This document shows positions 16,921-29,518 of a stretch of 42,338 nt of DNA, piece after piece. Source of the stretch: Hwanghaeella sp. (lineage in GTDB: Bacteria; Pseudomonadota; Alphaproteobacteria; UBA8366; Aestuariispiraceae); assembly GCA_028282025.1 (NCBI GenBank), contig JANQIT010000230.1:1-42338 (forward strand), written 5' to 3'. The notes beneath the pieces were generated by a model. The model was not told where the DNA came from. It worked only from the letters and a program-made list of their open reading frames with translations, and did not search any database. The number at the start of each line of letters is the position of its first letter. Positions within the stretch are counted from its first letter, which is position 1. The position numbers and the translations under genes were made by a program.

Positions 16921-17682
16921 TCACGCTCCTTCCTGGGTCAGCACCACATCGCCGGCGTCGATCCGCAGCAGGCCCAAGCCTTCCACGTCCAGAAGCAGCG
17001 CGCCGGTCTCGTCCAGACCGTCAAACACACCCCGCTGCATTCCGTTCGGCAGGGACACCGATATGGGCTGCTTCAGGCCGGCGGCCCGTTCGAGCCAGGC
17101 ACGGCGGACCGTTCCGAAACCGTCCGAATGCCACCGGGCCCGCCACGTCTCCAGCGCATCCAGGTAGGCTTCCAGCAGAGACGCGGGACTTACGGTGTCG
17201 TTCCAAGCGCCAAGGCGCGTTACCGGATACGGCATGCCGTCCGGTGCGGTTTCGATATTCACCCCCGACCCGATCAGCAGCCATTTGCCGTCGGCGGTCA
17301 GTTCCAACAGAAGCCCCGCCGTCTTGGCTCCGTCGATCAGAACGTCATTCGGCCATTTCAGGCTTATCTTGGATGAAAGATCCGGGCAAAGACGGATGAT
17401 GCCGTCCGACAAGGCCAAGGCGGCGACGAAGGAACCTTGCGCGGCGCGGCCGATCTCGCCCGCCAGGGGCAGCGCCACGGTGGCGTAGAGGTTGCCCGGA
17501 GGCGAAACCCATTGGCGGCCGCGCCGGCCCCGGCCCGCCTTCTGTTCGCCGGCCCAGACGACCTGCGGCGCATCGGGATTGCCGGCCGTCAGCTCACGTG
17601 CTTCGTCCATGGTGGAACCCACGGCGTCGAACCTGTGCAGGATGTACCCCGCGGGAAGTGCGGGACGGGCCGAACCGCTCAT
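16921..17682 (-). CDS. birA: Biotin--[acetyl-CoA-carboxylase] ligase
   Basis: Attaches biotin to the biotin carboxyl carrier protein; 253 residues. Key motifs are the biotinyl-AMP loop GRGRRGRQW near residue 50 and SLKWPNDVLIDGAKTAGLLLE, followed by GSGVNIETAP. It has no N-terminal helix-turn-helix domain, so unlike E. coli BirA it should not act as a repressor. It sits between nuoN (13 bases upstream) and coaX, an order common in alphaproteobacteria. Confidence 0.94.
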   Translation of the reverse strand: MSGSARPALPAGYILHRFDAVGSTMDEARELTAGNPDAPQVVWAGEQKAGRGRRGRQWVSPPGNLYATVALPLAGEIGRAAQGSFVAALALSDGIIRLCPDLSSKISLKWPNDVLIDGAKTAGLLLELTADGKWLLIGSGVNIETAPDGMPYPVTRLGAWNDTVSPASLLEAYLDALETWRARWHSDGFGTVRRAWLERAAGLKQPISVSLPNGMQRGVFDGLDETGALLLDVEGLGLLRIDAGDVVLTQEGA

Positions 17683-17695
17683 CTCCCGGCCCGCT

Positions 17696-19144
17696 CTATC
17701 CTCCGAAGAGCGACTTCGCCGCAGCGGTCGCCGGATCGGTGATCACGGGAAGATAGACGAACAGCAAGGCCGTCAGCACGCCGGAGACCGTCATCACGCC
17801 CTTCAGCCCGATGGTTTCGATCTTGTCGAAGGGTTCGACCGGCTCGTCGAAATACATCACCTTGATGATGCGCAGATAGTAGAAGGCGCTGATCACGCTG
17901 GTCACGGCCCCGACGATGGCGAGTGCATAAAGCTCTGCGTTCAGGGCGGCCATGAAGACGAAGAACTTCCCGAAGAAACCCAGCATCGGCGGAATCCCGG
18001 CCATGGCGAACATCAACACCATCAGCAGTAAGGCCATCATCGGGTTGGTCTTGCCCAGCCCGGCCAGATCGCCGATCCCCTCGACCATCCGGTTCTGAAT
18101 CTTCATGGACAGGATGCAGGCGAAGACGCCGACATTCATGATCAGGTAGATCGCAAGATAGATCAGGACGCTGCGCAGGCCTTCCTCATTACCGGCGACC
18201 AGCCCCATCAGCGCATAGCCGATATGACCGATGGAACTATAGGCCATCAGGCGTTTGATGTTGGTCTGGGCGATGGCCGCCAACGCGCCGAGGGTCATGG
18301 AGGCGACGGAGACGATCCAGATCACCTGACTCCAATCCGCGACAAGCTCGCCGAACGGTCCCAGCATTGTGCGCAGGAACAGGGCCATGGCGGCGATTTT
18401 CGGCGCGACCGCGAAGAAGGCCGTCACCGGCGTCGGCGCGCCCTCATACACGTCCGGCGTCCACATATGGAACGGCACGGCCGACACCTTGAAGGCAAGG
18501 CCCGAGATCAGGAAGACGATACCGACGATCAAACCTTTGGAGGTTTCCCCCTCCCCGGTCAGGGCTTCGGCGAGCGCCGGGAATTGGGTCGTGCCGCTGA
18601 AGCCGTAAACCAGCGAGCAGCCGTAAAGCAGCAGTCCGGACGACAGCGCGCCCAGCACGAAATATTTCAGACCGGATTCCGTGGAGCGGATGGAGTCGCG
18701 CTGGAAAGCGGCGATGACATAGAGCGACAGGCTCTGCAATTCCAAGCCGATATAGAGCGAGATGAGGTCGTTGGCCGACACCATCATCATCATGCCCAGC
18801 GTCGCCAGCACCACCAGAACCGGAAATTCGAACCGATCCATCTTCTCGCGCTGTACGTATCCGTCGCTCATGATCAGCGCCACCAGAGATCCGATCAGGA
18901 TCAGGATCTTCATGAAGACCGCGAAATCATCGACCAGGAACATGTCGAACAGCGCGGGCTGCACCCCGCCGCCGACATAGAGCACCAGGCCGCCCGTCGC
19001 CAGCAGCGACAGCATGGCCATGTTCGACACCGTCCGGTAAGCCGTCTGCGGCCTGACGAACACCCCGATCATCATCAGGGCCATGGCCGCACAGGCGAGG
19101 AAGATTTCCGGCAGAGCGGGGAGAATGACGGGAAGTTCGTTCAT
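17696..19144 (-). CDS. nuoN: NADH-quinone oxidoreductase subunit N
   Basis: Antiporter-like proton-pumping membrane subunit of complex I, 482 residues from ATG 19144. A TTG three codons upstream is directly abutted by the AAGGA sequence, so the ATG, with AAGGA 9 bases before it, is the better start. Typical elements: [14 protein letters not shown] with the conserved Glu, and [29 protein letters not shown] with the pumping Lys. Last gene of the nuo series; transcription probably continues into birA. Confidence 0.96.
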   Translation of the reverse strand: MNELPVILPALPEIFLACAAMALMMIGVFVRPQTAYRTVSNMAMLSLLATGGLVLYVGGGVQPALFDMFLVDDFAVFMKILILIGSLVALIMSDGYVQREKMDRFEFPVLVVLATLGMMMMVSANDLISLYIGLELQSLSLYVIAAFQRDSIRSTESGLKYFVLGALSSGLLLYGCSLVYGFSGTTQFPALAEALTGEGETSKGLIVGIVFLISGLAFKVSAVPFHMWTPDVYEGAPTPVTAFFAVAPKIAAMALFLRTMLGPFGELVADWSQVIWIVSVASMTLGALAAIAQTNIKRLMAYSSIGHIGYALMGLVAGNEEGLRSVLIYLAIYLIMNVGVFACILSMKIQNRMVEGIGDLAGLGKTNPMMALLLMVLMFAMAGIPPMLGFFGKFFVFMAALNAELYALAIVGAVTSVISAFYYLRIIKVMYFDEPVEPFDKIETIGLKGVMTVSGVLTALLFVYLPVITDPATAAAKSLFGG

Positions 19145-19172
19145 CTCAAGCAATCCTTAAACGCCACCGGCC

Positions 19173-20717
19173 CTATTTCGCCAGTCCGAACGCCGAGCTT
19201 GCGACGTCCATCAACCCCGGCGCACCCGCCGCCAAGGCAGTTTGATAATCGGAAACGACTTTCTGGACCGATACCTCGATCGGATCCAGGAAGGTGCTGG
19301 GATAGATCCCCATCCACAACACCAGCACCACCAGCGGGGCGAACACCGCGATTTCGCGAACGTTCATGTCCTTGATGGTCAGCAGGTCTTCCTTGACCAA
19401 CTGTCCGAACACGACCCGGCGGAAGAGATACAGCATATAGGCCGCGCCCAGGATCATGCCGGTCGCCAGGCCCGCCGCCAGCCAGGTCGATTCCTGATAG
19501 GCGCCGACCAGGATCAGGAATTCCCCGACAAAGCCGCTGGTGCCGGGCAAACCGACCGACGCCATGGTCATGAACAGAAAGATCAGGGCGTATTTCGGCA
19601 TCCGTTCGACAAGACCGCCATAGCGTTCGATATCGCGGGTGTGCATCCGGTCGTAGATCACCCCGACGCACAGGAACAACGCGCCGGAAACCAGCCCGTG
19701 GCTGAGCATCTGAATGACCGAGCCGGAGATCGCCTGTTCGTTCACGCTGAAGATCGCGGCCGTCACGAAACCCATATGAGCGACGGAGGAATAGGCGATC
19801 AGCTTCTTCATGTCGGTCTGCACCAGCGCCACCAGCGAGGTGTAGATCACCGCGATCACCGACAGCCAGAAGACCATCGGCGCGAAGAAGGCCGACGCCT
19901 CCGGGAACATCGGCAGCGAGAAGCGCAGGAACCCGTACCCCCCCATCTTCAGAAGCACGCCGGCCAGAATGACGGAGCCCGCCGTCGGCGCTTCCACATG
20001 GGCGTCGGGCAGCCAGGTATGGACCGGCCACATCGGCACCTTCACCGCGAAAGAGGCGAAGAAGGCGAGCCACAGCCATGTTTGCAGCGACGGATCGAAA
20101 TCATGGGCCATCAGGCCTTCGATACCGGTCAGGCCCGCCTGCCAGTACATCACCAGAATGGCGACCAGCATCAGGACGGAGCCCAGCAGCGTGTACAGGA
20201 AGAACTTGAAGGCCGCATAGATACGCCGTGCACCGCCCCAGATCCCGATGATCAGGAACATCGGGATCAGTACGCCTTCGAAGAAGATGTAGAAGACCAC
20301 GATGTCGAGCGCGCAGAACATGCCGACCATCATGGTTTCCAGGACCAGGAAGGCGATCATGTATTCGCGCACCCGCTTCTGAACCGCCGTCCAGCTTGCA
20401 AGGATGCAGAGCGGGGTCAGCAGGGTCGACAGCAGGACGAACCAGATCGAGATGCCGTCCACGCCCATTTCGTAGTTGATGTTGAAGCCGGGAATCCAGG
20501 CGACCTTCTCCACCATCTGGAAATCGGCGGTGGCGCCGTTGAAATTCGCCAGAACGACCAGCGAGGTCGCCAGCGTCGCCAGGGACGTGAACAGCGCCGC
20601 CCAGCGGGCGTTGCGCGCGACATCTTCCTCATCACCCCGGATCAGGAACAGAATGAAGAAGGCCCCCACCAGCGGCAGGAATGTCGTGATCGACAGCCAA
20701 CCAAATCCTTCGAACAT
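19173..20717 (-). CDS. nuoM: NADH-quinone oxidoreductase subunit M
   Basis: Antiporter-like membrane subunit of complex I, 514 residues, with many transmembrane helices. Conserved: [18 protein letters not shown] with the key Glu, and [27 protein letters not shown] with the Lys and His of the half-channel. The start ATG at 20717 has GGGGAG upstream. Gap to nuoN is about 28 bases and to nuoL about 25. Confidence 0.96.
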   Translation of the reverse strand: MFEGFGWLSITTFLPLVGAFFILFLIRGDEEDVARNARWAALFTSLATLATSLVVLANFNGATADFQMVEKVAWIPGFNINYEMGVDGISIWFVLLSTLLTPLCILASWTAVQKRVREYMIAFLVLETMMVGMFCALDIVVFYIFFEGVLIPMFLIIGIWGGARRIYAAFKFFLYTLLGSVLMLVAILVMYWQAGLTGIEGLMAHDFDPSLQTWLWLAFFASFAVKVPMWPVHTWLPDAHVEAPTAGSVILAGVLLKMGGYGFLRFSLPMFPEASAFFAPMVFWLSVIAVIYTSLVALVQTDMKKLIAYSSVAHMGFVTAAIFSVNEQAISGSVIQMLSHGLVSGALFLCVGVIYDRMHTRDIERYGGLVERMPKYALIFLFMTMASVGLPGTSGFVGEFLILVGAYQESTWLAAGLATGMILGAAYMLYLFRRVVFGQLVKEDLLTIKDMNVREIAVFAPLVVLVLWMGIYPSTFLDPIEVSVQKVVSDYQTALAAGAPGLMDVASSAFGLAK

Positions 20718-20742
20718 GCGTTAGACGCTCCCCAACCCGGCG

Positions 20743-22704
20743 TTAACTGAAGAATACGTACCAGGACACGAAGATCACGACGCCGATCAGCATGACGAAG
20801 GCGTAATGATAGACATATCCGGTCTGAAGAAAACTGGCCCCCTTGGAGACCTGAACCGTGGTTTCCGACACGCCGTCCGGTCCGAAGGCGTCGATGGTGC
20901 CCTGGTCCCCACCCTTCCAGAAGATCCGCCCGATGGCGAAGGAGGGCTTCACGAAGACGGCGTTGTACAGTTCGTCGAAATACCATTTGTTGAAGCTGAA
21001 CAGATACAGCGGCCGCACGGCCTGGGCGATCCGGCCCGGCATGTCCGGCGAGCGGACATACAGCAGATAGGACAGGCCCAGCCCGGCAAGCCCGACGACC
21101 AGCGGCGAGGATTTCACCCAGAAAGGAACCTCGCGCGCGGTGGCGAACGCCTGATGGCTGTCCAGGATGAAGATCGAGTCGCCCCAGAAGGCCGCAACAT
21201 CGGTCCCCGCCAGACTGTAGTAGAAGGCCGCCCCCGCAAACAGCGAACCGATGACCAGCACCACCAGCGGCACCCACATAATCTTCGGCGACTCGTGGAC
21301 ATGGGCCAGTGTCTTCTCATCGCAGCGCGGTGCGCCATGGAAGGTCATGAACAGCAGACGGCCGGAATAGAAAGCGGTCATGAAGGCCGCCGTGACGCCG
21401 AGCCAGAAAGCGTAGGACCCCACCCCGCTTTGCGCGGCGAAGGCGGATTCCAGGATAAGATCCTTCGAGTGGAAGCCGGCGAACCCGATGGTCGTGCCCG
21501 GGATGCCGATTCCCATCAGCGCCAGCGATCCGATCCACATGAACGCGTAGGTGATCGGGATCATCTTGGCCAAGCCGCCCATGCGCCGCATGTCCTGTTC
21601 GTCGGACATGGCGTGAATGACGGAGCCCGCGCCCAGGAACAGCAGCGCCTTGAAGAAGGCGTGCGTCATCAGATGGAACATCGCCACGGGATAGGCGCTG
21701 ACGCCGGCGGCGAAGAACATGTATCCCAACTGCGAGCAGGTCGAATAGGCGATCACCCGCTTGATGTCGTTCTGTGTAAGACCCACGGTCGCCGCAAAGA
21801 AAGCGGTCGTCGCGCCGACCACGGTCACGACGGTCAGCGCGACATCGGAGAATTCGAACACCGGCGACAGGCGGCAGACCATGAAGACGCCGGCGGTCAC
21901 CATCGTGGCCGCGTGGATCAGCGCGGAGACCGGCGTCGGGCCTTCCATGGCGTCCGGCAGCCAGGTGTGCAGCCCCAATTGGGCCGATTTACCCATCGCC
22001 CCCATGAAGAGCAGCAGCGCGATGATGGTGATGGCGTTAAATTCCATACCCAGGAAAACCAGGGTCGCATCCGCCATACCCGGGATGGCGTTGAAAATCG
22101 TGTCCAGGTGAACGCTGCCGGTCAGCACGAACATCGCGAAGATGCCGAGGGCAAAACCGAAATCGCCGACGCGGTTGACCAGAAACGCCTTCATGGCCGC
22201 CGCATTGGCGCTGGGACGCTTGAACCAGAAACCGATCAGCAGGTAGGACGCAACGCCGACCCCTTCCCAGCCGAAGAACATCTGCACCAGATTGTCCGCC
22301 GTCACCAGCGTCAGCATGGCGAAGGTAAAGAAGCTCAAATACGCGAAGAAGCGCGGATTGTGCGGGTCATGGTGCATGTAGCCGATGGAATAGACATGCA
22401 CCACGGCGCTGACCGTGGTGACGACCACCAGCATGACCGCCGTCAGACTGTCGATCTTCAACGCCCAGTCGAAGGCGAAGTCGCCGCTGGCGACCCAGGT
22501 GAACAGGACGATGGTATAGTCCTTGGGCGCGTCCGCGCCGCCGAACAGGTTGGTGACGTCGAAGAAGACGATCCAGCTTAAGATCGCGGCGATCACCAGG
22601 AAACCGCAGGTGACGATCTGAGACCCCAGGTCCTTCAGCGCCTTGCCGAAAAAGCCGGCCAGTATCGCGCCAAGAAGCGGAAGTAATACGATGGCTGCTT
22701 CCAT
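20743..22704 (-). CDS. nuoL: NADH-quinone oxidoreductase subunit L
   Basis: Largest antiporter-like complex I subunit, with the long lateral helix at its C-terminus; 653 residues from ATG 22704. A GTG at 22737 would add 11 non-conserved residues. Signature segments: GWEGVGVASYLLIGFW, then MGKSAQLGLHTWLPDAMEGPTPVSALIHAATMV with the conserved Lys and His residues, then HMMTHAF-like FHLMTHAFFKALLFLGAG. The frame is intact. Confidence 0.96.
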   Translation of the reverse strand: MEAAIVLLPLLGAILAGFFGKALKDLGSQIVTCGFLVIAAILSWIVFFDVTNLFGGADAPKDYTIVLFTWVASGDFAFDWALKIDSLTAVMLVVVTTVSAVVHVYSIGYMHHDPHNPRFFAYLSFFTFAMLTLVTADNLVQMFFGWEGVGVASYLLIGFWFKRPSANAAAMKAFLVNRVGDFGFALGIFAMFVLTGSVHLDTIFNAIPGMADATLVFLGMEFNAITIIALLLFMGAMGKSAQLGLHTWLPDAMEGPTPVSALIHAATMVTAGVFMVCRLSPVFEFSDVALTVVTVVGATTAFFAATVGLTQNDIKRVIAYSTCSQLGYMFFAAGVSAYPVAMFHLMTHAFFKALLFLGAGSVIHAMSDEQDMRRMGGLAKMIPITYAFMWIGSLALMGIGIPGTTIGFAGFHSKDLILESAFAAQSGVGSYAFWLGVTAAFMTAFYSGRLLFMTFHGAPRCDEKTLAHVHESPKIMWVPLVVLVIGSLFAGAAFYYSLAGTDVAAFWGDSIFILDSHQAFATAREVPFWVKSSPLVVGLAGLGLSYLLYVRSPDMPGRIAQAVRPLYLFSFNKWYFDELYNAVFVKPSFAIGRIFWKGGDQGTIDAFGPDGVSETTVQVSKGASFLQTGYVYHYAFVMLIGVVIFVSWYVFFS

Positions 22705-22776
22705 ATCCGGGAATTCCCCTACCCTTAACTCTTGCACCCAGACGGGCCGCGGAGGCTTTCCGCGCCGGCTGTCTGC

Positions 22777-23088
22777 CTACCCCTTCATGGCGTTGATATC
22801 GTCCACCGCAATCGAGGCCCGGTTGCGGTAGTAAACGACAAGGATCGCAAGACCGATGGCGGCTTCCGCCGCGGCCACGGTCAGAATAAACATGGCGAAA
22901 ATCTGCCCGACCAAGTCCTGCAGGAAGGTCGAAAAGCTGACCAGATTGATATTCACCGCCAGCAGCATCAGTTCCACGGACATCAGGATGACGATGACGT
23001 TCTTCCGGTTCAGGAAGATCCCCATCAATCCCAGCGTGAACAGGATGGCGGCGACCGTCAGATAATGGGCGAGACCGATTTCGAACAT
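22777..23088 (-). CDS. nuoK: NADH-quinone oxidoreductase subunit K
   Basis: Small three-helix subunit of complex I, 103 residues. The two membrane glutamates needed for proton transfer are visible in [12 protein letters not shown] and [16 protein letters not shown]. The ATG at 23088 shares one base with the nuoJ stop (TGATG), so translation is coupled. Confidence 0.96.
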   Translation of the reverse strand: MFEIGLAHYLTVAAILFTLGLMGIFLNRKNVIVILMSVELMLLAVNINLVSFSTFLQDLVGQIFAMFILTVAAAEAAIGLAILVVYYRNRASIAVDDINAMKG

Positions 23089-23702
23089 CAGATGCCGCTC
23101 CCCGTCTGCACTTTCACAACCTTCACCTCGTCTTCCGAGCTGCGGTAGACCTGATCGGCGATCTTCTGCCGCTTCACGCCTTCGCGCTGACGCAGGGTGA
23201 GAACGATCGCCCCCACCATGGCCACCAGCAGGATCATGCCGGCCCCTTGGAACAGATAGACGTATTTGGTGTAGATCAGTTGGCCCAGCGCTTCGGTATT
23301 ATGCGCGACAGCTGTGTCCGGCGTGGGCGCGGCGGTGACGACATCCGTCTCCGTGGATATCACCCAGCTTCCCCCGATCAGCACCAGCTCGACCAGCAGG
23401 ATCAGCCCCACAATCGCGCCGACCGGCAGATATTTGGCAAATCCGGACCTCAGTTCCGCGAAGTTCACATCCAGCATCATGACGACGAACAGGAACAGAA
23501 CCGCGACCGCGCCGACATAGACGATCACCAGGATCATCGCCAGGAACTCCGCCCCCTGCAGAACGAACAGGCCGGCGGCGTTGAAGAAGGCCAGAATGAG
23601 GAACAGCACAGCGTGCACCGGGTTGCGGGACGTAATCACCATTACGCCGCACGCCACCGTCACGGCTGCGAACAGATAGAACGCGAGTGCCTGTACGACC
23701 AT
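23088..23702 (-). CDS. nuoJ: NADH-quinone oxidoreductase subunit J
   Basis: Membrane subunit of complex I with five helices, 204 residues. The third-helix pattern [19 protein letters not shown] and the preceding [13 protein letters not shown] are diagnostic. Start ATG at 23702 has a GGGGGAG site immediately upstream. The C-terminal tail of about 30 residues is polar. It lies 78 bases after nuoI. Confidence 0.95.
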   Translation of the reverse strand: MVVQALAFYLFAAVTVACGVMVITSRNPVHAVLFLILAFFNAAGLFVLQGAEFLAMILVIVYVGAVAVLFLFVVMMLDVNFAELRSGFAKYLPVGAIVGLILLVELVLIGGSWVISTETDVVTAAPTPDTAVAHNTEALGQLIYTKYVYLFQGAGMILLVAMVGAIVLTLRQREGVKRQKIADQVYRSSEDEVKVVKVQTGSGI

Positions 23703-23780
23703 GCTCTCCCCCCGGTCTCAATGCCGGTCTTTAACTTGTTGCCGCGCCGGCCGATCCTTACCCGCGCGACGGTTGCGTGT

Positions 23781-24269
23781 TTATCGGTAGGGTGCGTCGA
23801 GGGCAATATTCGACGCAATCTCCCCTTCCCAACGTTCGCCGTTCTCCAGAAGTTTCTGCTTGTTGTAGAACAGTTCTTCCCGGGTCTCGGTGGCGAACTC
23901 GAAATTCGGTCCTTCGACGATGGCGTCCACCGGACAGGCTTCCTGACAGAAGCCGCAATAGATGCATTTCGTCATGTCGATGTCATAGCGGGTGGTGCGC
24001 CGGCTGCCGTCGGCGCGCGGTTCCGCTTCGATGGTGATGGCCTGCGCGGGGCAGACGGCTTCGCACAGCTTGCAGGCGATGCAGCGCTCTTCCCCGTTCG
24101 CATACCGCCGCAGCGCGTGTTCGCCCCGGAAACGCGGACTCAACGGCCCCTTTTCATAGGGGTAGTTGATCGTATGCTTGGGCTTGAACATGGTCTTCAG
24201 CGTCAGGGCCATGCCGCTCACCAGCTCGCCGAGCAGGAAGGAGCGCGCCATTTTGTCGAACGTTGCCAT
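23781..24269 (-). CDS. nuoI: NADH-quinone oxidoreductase subunit I
   Basis: Ferredoxin-like peripheral-arm subunit carrying clusters N6a and N6b, 162 residues. Two complete four-cysteine motifs are present: [16 protein letters not shown] and [16 protein letters not shown]. The N-terminal helix and the [11 protein letters not shown] segment match alphaproteobacterial NuoI. Start ATG at 24269, 37 bases after nuoH. Confidence 0.97.
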   Translation of the reverse strand: MATFDKMARSFLLGELVSGMALTLKTMFKPKHTINYPYEKGPLSPRFRGEHALRRYANGEERCIACKLCEAVCPAQAITIEAEPRADGSRRTTRYDIDMTKCIYCGFCQEACPVDAIVEGPNFEFATETREELFYNKQKLLENGERWEGEIASNIALDAPYR

Positions 24270-24306
24270 CAGTGCAGCACCTCAATCCAATCCAGTCGTT
24301 GCGCGC

Positions 24307-25333
24307 TTACTTCGGCAGCCAGTCGAAGGCCACCAGAACACCTGCCGTACCCACGACCCAGATCAGCGAGAACGGCAGGAAGACTTTCCAGCCAAGGCGC
24401 ATCAACTGGTCGTAGCGGTAGCGCGGGAACGTCGCGCGGACCCAAAGGAAACAGAACAGAACGAAAGCGATCTTCAACGCGAACCATATCGGACCCGGGA
24501 TCCAGTTCAGCGGCGCGATGTCCAGCGGCGGCAGCCAGCCGCCCAGGAACAAGACGGCTGTCATACCGCTCATCAGGATCATGTTCGCGTATTCGCCCAG
24601 GAAGAACAGGGCGAAGGTCATCGCGGAATACTCGACGTTATAGCCAGAGACCAGTTCCGCCTCGGCCTCCGGCAGGTCGAACGGGGCGCGGTTGGTTTCC
24701 GCCAGGGTCGATACGAAGAAGATCACGAACATCGGCAGCAGCGGGATGAAGAACCAGACGGTTTTCTGGGCTTCCACGATCTCCGACAGGTTCAGCGATC
24801 CGACGATCAGCAGGACAGAGACGATCACCAACCCCATGGAGATTTCGTAGGACACCATCTGCGCCGCGGAACGCAACGCGCCCAGGAAGGCGTATTTCGA
24901 GTTCGACGCCCAGCCCGCGATGATGATGCCGTAGACGCCCAGCGACGAAATCGCGAACAGATAGAGGATCCCGACATTGATGTCGGCCAGCACCAGCCCC
25001 TCGCCGAACGGAATCACCGCCCAGGCGATCATGCTGAGGATGAAGGTCAGCATCGGAGCGAGAATAAACAGGAATCGGTTCGCGCCGGACGGAATGACCG
25101 TTTCCTTCAGGAACAGCTTCGCGCCGTCGGCGAACGGCTGCAGCAGCCCGAACGGCCCCACGACGTTCGGCCCCTTGCGCATCTGCATCCAGCCGATGAC
25201 CTTGCGCTCCGCAAGCGTCAGATAGGCGACGGCGACCAGGATCGGCACGACGATCATCAGGACATAGACGACCAATGTCAGCGTGGGCAGCGTGTAGCCG
25301 GTCCACCAGACCCCGTCGAACCAAAGATTGGGA

Positions 25334-25341
<8 letters not shown>
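24307..25341 (-). CDS. nuoH: NADH-quinone oxidoreductase subunit H
   Basis: Membrane subunit at the quinone-binding junction of complex I, 344 residues. Conserved: [20 protein letters not shown] and the acidic loop [20 protein letters not shown] followed by [19 protein letters not shown] chose ATG 25341, which overlaps the nuoG stop by 8 bases; an upstream methionine would lie inside nuoG and add a non-conserved extension. Confidence 0.96.
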
Positions 25342-27403
<2,062 letters not shown>

Positions 27404-27435
27404 ACTTTCTCAGTCTCCTGGCGCGTACACCGGCC

Positions 27436-27579
27436 CTAGCCGACAGACTTTGTCGGCCGCGCCTCGGCCGTCTCTGGAGGTGTTGCCGGTGGATCTTTCG
27501 GCGGATTTGTCTTCGGCCTGTAGCCTTCCCGAATATTTTCGATTCGGTCGCCATCCGATTTCTTTTTTGAATCAGGCAT
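27436..27579 (-). CDS. 47-residue lysine/proline-rich small protein with GYRP motif
   Basis: A short frame from ATG 27579 to TAG 27436. The first 14 residues are charged (MPDSKKKSDGDRIEN), then comes IREGYRPKTNPPKDPPATPP, and the end is polar. Nine of 47 residues are Pro; there is no Cys, no Trp and no transmembrane segment, so it is probably disordered and cytosolic. The ATG lies inside the end of the DUF6338 gene (8-base overlap), with GGAG 7 bases upstream, which is strong support for real, coupled translation. From memory, small proteins with a Gly-Tyr-Gln-Pro motif occur beside DUF6338 genes elsewhere; that is unverified. Function unknown. The nuoG start is 32 bases further on. Confidence 0.7.
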   Translation of the reverse strand: MPDSKKKSDGDRIENIREGYRPKTNPPKDPPATPPETAEARPTKSVG

Positions 27580-28192
27580 TCGCCGTCTCCGCATTTTCCA
27601 TCCCAAAGAACACTTTGATGAACTTGTATTCTCCGGATTTTAGCACGATCCCAGGATTCCCAGGAGATGGCGCGACGAAGTACCGGCCATCGTCCGAAAC
27701 GGTCCACAACTCTTCGATATAGAGATCCCCGGATTCCGGGTAGGTCGTGGCGTAAGAGTTGGTGCCAAATCTTCCTCCTACGATTCGACCGTCATCCAAT
27801 TCTACGATCAACCAACAGCCGGCCCTAAGCCCAAACACGGAATCGAATGCCGTTTTGTACCGGCCGACCGCCAGACTCTTGCTATCGAGAAACTCGCGAC
27901 CGAACGCCGCGAGCAGGCCAAGCACAACGGGCGCTAGCACCAGAGCCAACACGCCTGCAAACCAAAGCTGCCCAGCCGTTAGTGTCGTGAGAGGACCCTG
28001 GGCATACATGCTTACCACAGGCCCCACTATAGCAAGGTTCAAGAGGCTAAACGTTACGATCTCTATCAGCCGATCCTTGGCGTTATGGTTCTCCGAAGGG
28101 ACTCTGAGCCGATAGGTTTGCATCGCTAGTAGCCCAGGAAGGACCAGCGTCACAAACGCCATCACATAATCGGCCTCAAGCTTCGGCATCAT
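27572..28192 (-). CDS. DUF6338-like three-helix membrane protein inserted between nuoF and nuoG
   Basis: A 206-residue protein with hydrophobic segments at about 8-26, 43-63 and 72-97, and a soluble C-terminal domain (100-200). The pattern fits DUF6338 as I remember it: DRLIEIVTFSLLN before the second helix, then AFDSVFGLRAGCWLIVELDDGRIVGG (Trp127, Asp-Gly-Arg 134-136), SYATTYPESGDLYIEELWTV (residues 146-165). This C-terminal domain is likely a small beta barrel. The start ATG at 28192 is 20 bases after the nuoF stop. It is not a complex I subunit. Local base composition is lower in G+C (43% for 27601-27660 by my count) than nuo genes, suggesting transfer. Function is unknown; a role in defence or membrane stress is speculation. 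Confidence 0.7.
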   Translation of the reverse strand: MMPKLEADYVMAFVTLVLPGLLAMQTYRLRVPSENHNAKDRLIEIVTFSLLNLAIVGPVVSMYAQGPLTTLTAGQLWFAGVLALVLAPVVLGLLAAFGREFLDSKSLAVGRYKTAFDSVFGLRAGCWLIVELDDGRIVGGRFGTNSYATTYPESGDLYIEELWTVSDDGRYFVAPSPGNPGIVLKSGEYKFIKVFFGMENAETANA

Positions 28193-28212
28193 ATGTCCAA
28201 CCCCGTCCAGGA

Positions 28213-29514
28213 CTATTCGGCCGCAACCGCGCCGGACATGCTGACCGATGTCCGATTCTTGATGCGGGCTTCGATTTCATCCCGGAAGTGCCGGATCAAG
28301 CCTTGAACCGGCCAGGCCGCCGCGTCGCCCAGCGCGCAGATCGTATGTCCTTCGATCTGCTTGCTGACGTCGAACAGCATGTCGATTTCCTCGATACGGG
28401 CTTCGCCCTTCACCAGGCGCTCCATCACCCGCCACATCCAGCCGGTGCCTTCCCGGCAGGGCGTGCACTGGCCGCAGCTTTCATGTTTGTAGAAATAGCT
28501 GAGCCGCGCGATGGCCTTGATGATGTCGGTGGACTTGTCCATCACGATCACCGCCGCCGTGCCCAGGCCGGACCGCTGCTCCTTCAACGCGTCGAAATCC
28601 ATCAGCACGTCGTCGCAGATGTCCTTCGGCAGACAGGGGACCGACGATCCGCCGGGAATAACCGCCAGCAGATTGTCCCAGCCGCCGCGCACGCCGCCGC
28701 AGTGCTTTTCCAGCAATTCCTTCAACGGAATGGAAAGCGCTTCCTCGACGTTGCAGGGCTTGTTCACATGGCCGGAAATACAGAACAGCTTGGTGCCCGT
28801 ATTGTTCTCCCTGCCGAAGCTGGAGAACCAGGCCGCCCCGCGCCGCAGGATGGTCGGCGCGACGGCGATGCTTTCCACATTGTTCACTGTGGTCGGACAG
28901 CCCCACAGACCGGACATCGCCGGAAACGGCGGTTTCAGGCGCGGCTGCCCCTTCTTGCCTTCCAGGCTTTCCAACAGCGCGGTTTCTTCGCCGCAGATAT
29001 AGGCGCCCGCCCCGTGGTGGATATAGAGATCGAAATCGTATCCTGACCCGCAGGCATTCTTGCCGATCAGGCCCGCGTCATAGGCTTCGGCCACGGCTGC
29101 TTCCAGCACCCGGTATTCGTGGCGGTATTCGCCGCGGATATAAATGTAGCAGGCATGCGCGCCCATCGCGAAAGACGCAATCAGACAGCCTTCGATCAGC
29201 TTGTGCGGATCGTTCCGCATGATTTCCCGGTCCTTGCAGGTGCCGGGTTCGGATTCGTCCGCATTGACCACGAGGTACGATGGGCGTCCGTCCGATTCCT
29301 TGGGCATGAAGGACCATTTCACGCCGGTCGGGAAGCCCGCGCCGCCGCGGCCGCGCAGGCCGGAGGCTTTGACCTCCTCCACGATTTTGTCACGGCCCAG
29401 TTCGATCAGCGCCTTGGTATTATCCCAGTCGCCGCGCTTGCGGGCCGCTTCAAGGTTCCACGGGTGATAGCCGTAGAGATTGGTGAAGATCCGGTCCTTG
29501 TCTTCGAGCAGCAT
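28213..29514 (-). CDS. nuoF: NADH-quinone oxidoreductase subunit F
   Basis: NADH- and FMN-binding subunit of complex I, 433 residues from ATG 29514. It has the FMN/NADH motifs [16 protein letters not shown] and [18 protein letters not shown], and the N3 cluster cysteines in [16 protein letters not shown] with a fourth in [14 protein letters not shown]. The longer frame to 29544 would overlap nuoE and lacks homology; the chosen start is 4 bases after the nuoE stop. Confidence 0.96.
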   Translation of the reverse strand: MLLEDKDRIFTNLYGYHPWNLEAARKRGDWDNTKALIELGRDKIVEEVKASGLRGRGGAGFPTGVKWSFMPKESDGRPSYLVVNADESEPGTCKDREIMRNDPHKLIEGCLIASFAMGAHACYIYIRGEYRHEYRVLEAAVAEAYDAGLIGKNACGSGYDFDLYIHHGAGAYICGEETALLESLEGKKGQPRLKPPFPAMSGLWGCPTTVNNVESIAVAPTILRRGAAWFSSFGRENNTGTKLFCISGHVNKPCNVEEALSIPLKELLEKHCGGVRGGWDNLLAVIPGGSSVPCLPKDICDDVLMDFDALKEQRSGLGTAAVIVMDKSTDIIKAIARLSYFYKHESCGQCTPCREGTGWMWRVMERLVKGEARIEEIDMLFDVSKQIEGHTICALGDAAAWPVQGLIRHFRDEIEARIKNRTSVSMSGAVAAE

Positions 29515-29518
29515 TGGT

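Noticed and set aside
16921-17682. BirA as a biotin repressor
   Set aside because: The protein begins at the catalytic domain, with no helix-turn-helix region.
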